From assembly GCA_008360955.1 (NCBI GenBank), contig LUCM01000083.1, positions 652,288 through 716,287 of the forward strand: DNA of 64,000 nt. The letters run 5' to 3'. The position numbers and the translations under genes are program-made. Below the pieces are notes generated by a model. That model made no database searches. It was not told where the DNA came from and saw only the letters and a list, made by a program, of their open reading frames with translations. Positions 55,862 to 61,800 of this stretch are shown in pieces (the first letter of the stretch is position 1; the number at the start of each line of letters is the position of its first letter). The stretch is from Fasciolopsis buskii. Its lineage: Eukaryota; Platyhelminthes; Trematoda; Plagiorchiida; Fasciolidae.

Positions 55862-58800
55862 AATATTATTCCGTCGAATCGAAAAGCTTGAATTGGTGAC
55901 TAATTGTTCTTGATCAACGAAAGCCATCACAATGACGTTTTCTTTTACGTTCTTGTTACTTCTGGTTTTTTGCAGTCGCTGACCTTTGACGTTTCCTGGG
56001 CCTGCCCATTTCCAACTAATCTGCGGATCTTAGAAGGTCTCACAGAGTGTAGATTTATCCTCGCAACTCCCCTGTTACGTGGATGCATATCCGTTTGTTT
56101 ATCTCCCTACTCATAGTAACCAGAACGCAGATGAGTCATGAGTGTAGAATTGTTTTATTGGGGCGAAAAATAATTTCACTGTCAGACAAAATTTCGTAGG
56201 CTCTGTAGAAAGGATCCGATCGTTATCTTCACCAATTCAGTTTTCACAAAACTGCGTTTGCCATCAGTCTTCTGTTTCGCTCACATACACGCAGCTGCAA
56301 CTGTTTTCCAAACAGATTTTCATTACTGCTCGATAAATCGCACCTTGTGCGCGTGCGTGATGCTCATGTCACATGTCTCTCTGTTACGGTATCAGTAACT
56401 TTTACTTACAACTGAACAGAGTCACGAATGGGGTACTCAAATGAAGCCCGCGATTGAATCAGTGTAACACACTCGTTGAATCATATTTTCCAGTGATTGA
56501 TTGGCTAGCCACTCTCGCCGCAGTTGGGTGTTCCCTATCATGCCGAGTTTTTTTATCAGCTCAGTCCAACAAAAACCATTCTTTTCAACTAACCGCTTAT
56601 TTTTGATTGCGTAATAATTTGCTTAAGGTAATCAACAAAATTTTCTGGAAACTAGGTTGTTCACAATAGATTCGTCTTCAGGCAGTTTTCCCGTCGTCTC
56701 ACCATTTATGCACGTTGCGGTCGCTTCTTCCTAATTTACTTTTTAAAACGGCAGTACCATGATCTACGTGATTGTTTACAATATTCGTCACCCTTCCAAG
56801 GATGTTGTTGTTCGTTATTATTGATTTCCCACCGGCTATTTCATGCTATCTGCCTCTTAACCACGTGAATTCTTCTCTACAGAAACATAATAGTTAGGAC
56901 GACCGTTCGCTTCGTGTCCTTGTTGTATGGTTGCGAGATATGGAATATGTGTATGGGAGATGTTCGTCGGCTGGAGGTTTTCGACCACCGATGTCTGGGA
57001 TTGGATGGAGTGACCGGATGAGTAATGTGAAAGTCAGAAATTTAGTATTAGGTGTCAGTTATAAAAATGCCTTGTTTCAGCTTATGAAACTTAGTAGACT
57101 ACTCTGGTTGCGTTAAATGTTGCGTACGGCGAACATTCGTCTACCATACCGTGCCTTATTTTGCGTTCCTCCTAAGGAATGGAAGAAGCCATGTGGAGAT
57201 CAACAGACAACCTGGCAACGTGGAATGAGAAAATGTAGATTGAACTTATGTGAATTAGGTGTCTTACGTCTTGTTGGTTGGGTTCCGAAAGTCCCGTCAA
57301 CTAGCTGGCTGGATACACTGAAAAATAGCGGTGAACCGTGAACAGTGATGATCGTGCTGTCGCTTCCTGTCGAATCAGAATGATTGAAAGAGTGCAATTG
57401 TGCAGTGTGTTGGCTGTAACAGCATTCTTATCATTTCCTGTCTGCGTAGGTCCACTCTGTTCCCGTTGGATATTCACTTTTTATAGAAACATGTAACTCT
57501 GGAGGAAAGGCAGTGATCGGTGAGGCTTGGCTTGCTGTTTAGCGCCGAATGTTGACGCTTGTCGTCTCCATTGTCACATTTTGTTTCTAACTACTGTGTT
57601 CGGAATCAGTAGCGGTAGGTTTTTGTCTGCTTTTTACTCAGCGTTCCATGCTTGTATCTGATCGATATCCACATTGTCTGTTGTAGTGCTACGAATGACA
57701 GCCTCACCTCGGCCAAACAGGGATGCCGTTTGTTGAAAAAATCTATCCACCCCGCCGTTTCTGTCACGCGCTCATCTGCGGAGGACTTCATCGACCCGTT
57801 CCAGATAACAGTATGTGCACTTTTTCCCCGTTCATCCGTCAATCGATTAATCAACGGTTTAGCTTTCTTTTGATCTCTTTTTCATCGCCTCACAACTTAG
57901 TTGTTTCGTTTAGCCTTTAAGGCCATGAAATTAAGCTGTTTGATTGTTTTTTTTGCTTGAGAACTGTTTTCAAACGTTACCACGATCTCACGAATGCTCG
58001 AGGTTTCCTAGCCAGTTTCACTGGCCGTGGAATCGCAGTATGATGATGGTCTTCCAAGAATACCATTTTTCATTCGTTTGAGATGGTCGACTTTTTTGGC
58101 GTTTCGAGAGTAAGCGGTTTAGATGGTGCATGTACTTCGCTGGGGAACTACATGGTTATAATCATCGCTCACGCCTGACTAGGTGCGACCTTCGTTGACT
58201 TATATCAATCTACATTTTATCATATTTTTCGTTCGTGCATCGAACGAACGAAAACGAACTATAAGCGTGATTGACGTCATGTTCCGCAATTGGAGAACGA
58301 CTTTGGCTTGAATTGTTTATATTGATAGGATGCTTGATTTCTCCCGACAATAACAGTGTGCACTGTATTGCAGCGTTGTTCGAAATAAAAAAGCCTGTCG
58401 GCAAAGATGTCATTCACACGCATTCACTCGTTTCGACAAAATAAAGAGATCTAGGTTGTCGTTGTAGCAAAGTAATCCGTTCTCCCGAAATTCGAGTTTT
58501 GGTCAGTGGTCATTCGTTTATGGTTCCCTGATTTTTAGGTTGTTCCCTCGAGTCTCTTTGTGTGTAGCTTTGCACTATATTTTACAGTCCACTCTGTTAA
58601 AGGCTTTCAAAATACTTCACAACCGACTTAACACCAGCCCAGTTCAAACCTTATTACCATTAACCTTCCAGTTTTGTGCTCTGGTTTCGGTTGGTATTTC
58701 AGCACCGTATCCTCACAATCGAAACGAACAAGGGTCGTGGAAAAGCAACTATACCGAAGATAGATTTCAAATGCAGCAACACCTGACTACAACATCCATC

Positions 58801-61800
58801 CAAACCCACTAATTTCTCCAACCATCGTGCGGGAAGATCTCATGGACTTCGCTCCGGTAGGCTAACAGCCTACATAGATGAGCCCATTGGTTAGGGTTTT
58901 TTAATAGTTCGCCACGTCAGATTGACCTAGCTGACCCATCGCTCAACTGCAACTCGCCTCGGAAGCAGCATTTAGCGAGGCAGATATCCTTAACACGCGG
59001 CTTGATCGTTCAGTTTAGAATCGATGGATCTTCCATACCCGTAATCTCTGGGGAAACATTACGAAGGTGCCGAGTCTTCGCAAATCCATCCAAGCACATC
59101 CAAAATTGTAGTTCGACCGGCGAACAAATGCGGCACCGAGGCCACAGGTGCCTTAAACTGCTAAACGCTAATCAAGTCCTATGCATATTTCGATAAAACT
59201 GTATATGTATAAGTAGATATTCACCACAGATTGATTACTATCAAAATCATAGCGAAGAAGGCAAATGATAACAGAGAGAGAAAGAGGAATGAAAAGAAAC
59301 ATCATGCAGAGCTCATCGCACATCTGTTAACTCTGCCAGTCTCCACTTCCGCTTGGATCGGTTATCCTTAAGGATCCGTAGTTTTTCTGTGGGCTTGGTA
59401 CTATTCCGTAAAGAGTGAATAAAGAGAACCTACCCCGAGCATTTCAGTAAGCGATTTCACTTACCGGGCAATAGAACAATCTGAAAGTTGCATAATGCAC
59501 TCGGAGCCGGTGATTGAATATTCAACTCATTTACCCTTCGGATGGGGCCAGACACCCTGGATGCCAAAAACATCCTCCCTCCAAAGTTGCTGATGTTTGG
59601 TGCGCAGTCAGGGTTTAGTCATCCCCCCACCAGAATGATTATCAAAAATCGGTCGACCTGGCGAAGAGCGCCGGGCATTTATCTTCATTATCGCACCTTG
59701 GCGTCACGAGAATGCAGTGAGTAGGACCTCCTCAACATGACTAAGACGCACGGTCATTTGAGTCTATTTCGAGAGGAATTCAGGACAAGTGGTTAGCTCC
59801 ACCATGAGACCCTCACCAACTGCATCAAGGGCCTTGGAAGTCAATATAAGACCAGATGATTGGATGTAGCTTTTTAAACAAGAAACAAACTTATCAAACG
59901 CTTCTTCAACGACGAGATTCGGTTTTAGGGCAATCCAGCTCTGCAACAGCGTTTAAACATTTCAGAAGTGCAACGACATCCAGTATAGCGACACTGTCGT
60001 CCCGACCTACTTACTTGCGACTTACTTAAATCGCAGTAGCGTGACATTCTTTGGTTATTCTAGGCCAGATAATTCGTTATATTAGCAAATGTTGAAGATC
60101 ATCCTCCCATAGGGAGATAGGGTGATTTTCATGATTTAAATTGCAAAGTTGAATACGAAAGTTGCGAGCGGGCACTCCTGACGCATATCACGTTTCATGA
60201 TGACCTCGGATGATCGGTCACTATAAAGACGGACTCGAATTCGTACACTACAGTTGGAAGAGATGAATTCTTTGGCGCACGCTTAAACGAGGGAAACAAC
60301 GCCACTGGATTGCACGATCGACTGAGTCTACTGCCGACTTCGAGTTCAAGAAAACAGAGATTATGGGTTTACAGAGCTGCCAGTGCCCTCACGCTTGCCC
60401 CAGGTTGAATATCTGATTAGTACAACCCCGACCGAGGCGAAACTGCTAAAATCTCACACGCACACCTTCCGGCGGAAGATAACGCCCGCGAGCAGTTTGG
60501 ACACAATTCTAAATTAATTCCTCGAATCCCCACAACAGGGCCTATTACCATTATTACAGATCGATTCGCATTAGGTCCTAAGTATTCGCTTCTTTTCTCG
60601 GCTTGTTATCAACGGTTTTCTCGCTTCGACGCGGCCCTTGGAAAATAACAAGAACAGTGTAGCTAATATAGCAGCCTCGTGCATATCTTTGAAAACCGTT
60701 ACTTCTGATGGGGGGACCGATATCTGCGTGTACTGGTAGAAACACACTTGGAAGAATCACTATGGGAATGGGTCAACTGAACCGCTCCCTGAAATTTCCG
60801 TCCCAAGTCTCATGAAGATGAATCAAAGAGCTATCAAATTTCTTGATCAGTTTACTGATACCCGGTATTCGTGGGTCAGTAAACCTAGTCAGTCGATGGT
60901 GATTACGGCTATTGCCGATAGCCTTAGACTTTTCTTCTGTTGCACGTTGTTTTATTCACAACTGCTCACGATCACTTCACAGGCTCCTGGTCAGATAGCT
61001 TCTTACGGTCTTACGCATCTTGATATGCTATTCTAAGGAACGGTGATGGTTAATTGTATTAAGCACTTATCACCACAAAAAATATCCTGAGTTCGTTTAC
61101 CGGATCCGCCAGTCGCTTTTAACCAAATTTTCTCTGGTGATTGATCGGAGTTGGTTGAGTGAATTAAACGTCTGCAACCGAAAGGGTCATGTCCGAATGT
61201 CAGACATACCGAACACCTTGTTGATGGATGACAGCTCGTTCTCGCCCGGCTCGTTGTCACACCTCGCTCAGTATGTAGTTCCACGTCACTATACGTTTCG
61301 GGGCAGCAGTTTCCGGTTTTCCCCCGCATGTAGTGGCTCCGGAGCATGCCCCTTTCGCTGCACTGGTGTGTATATGTAGAAGCAGGAAGTAGTATCCGGA
61401 TATGTATATATATATATATATACGTATATATATATATATATATCCTCATTAGGCTCAGTTGGTTTCTGGTCCGCTTTTGGAGCAAATACTAATCGGCTAT
61501 CTTCTGCCGCAGTTGCACTAACCTTGATCACATTTTTTGAGAGATTTTCCGTTACTTCCAGCCTAATGTTAATATCTCATTAACTAGAGGTATCTCCTTT
61601 TGTTTACTCTCTGTTTTCTTACACATTTGGATTCCATCCGGTTTCTGAAAAAGGCTTGGCACTGGCTTGCTCTGGATCGTGTCCTGTCCATAGTAATTGA
61701 AAGTCTGATGCGCACAAACGAATTACCCAATGAGAACCATCGTATTTCCCATGTGGATCGTGGCGCCCTTGTGCACTGCCTTCATACCGTGTTGCATTTG

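Noticed and set aside
61033..61531. Minus-strand frames with Ile-Tyr runs as proteins
   Set aside because: They are translations of the TA microsatellite at 61401-61443.
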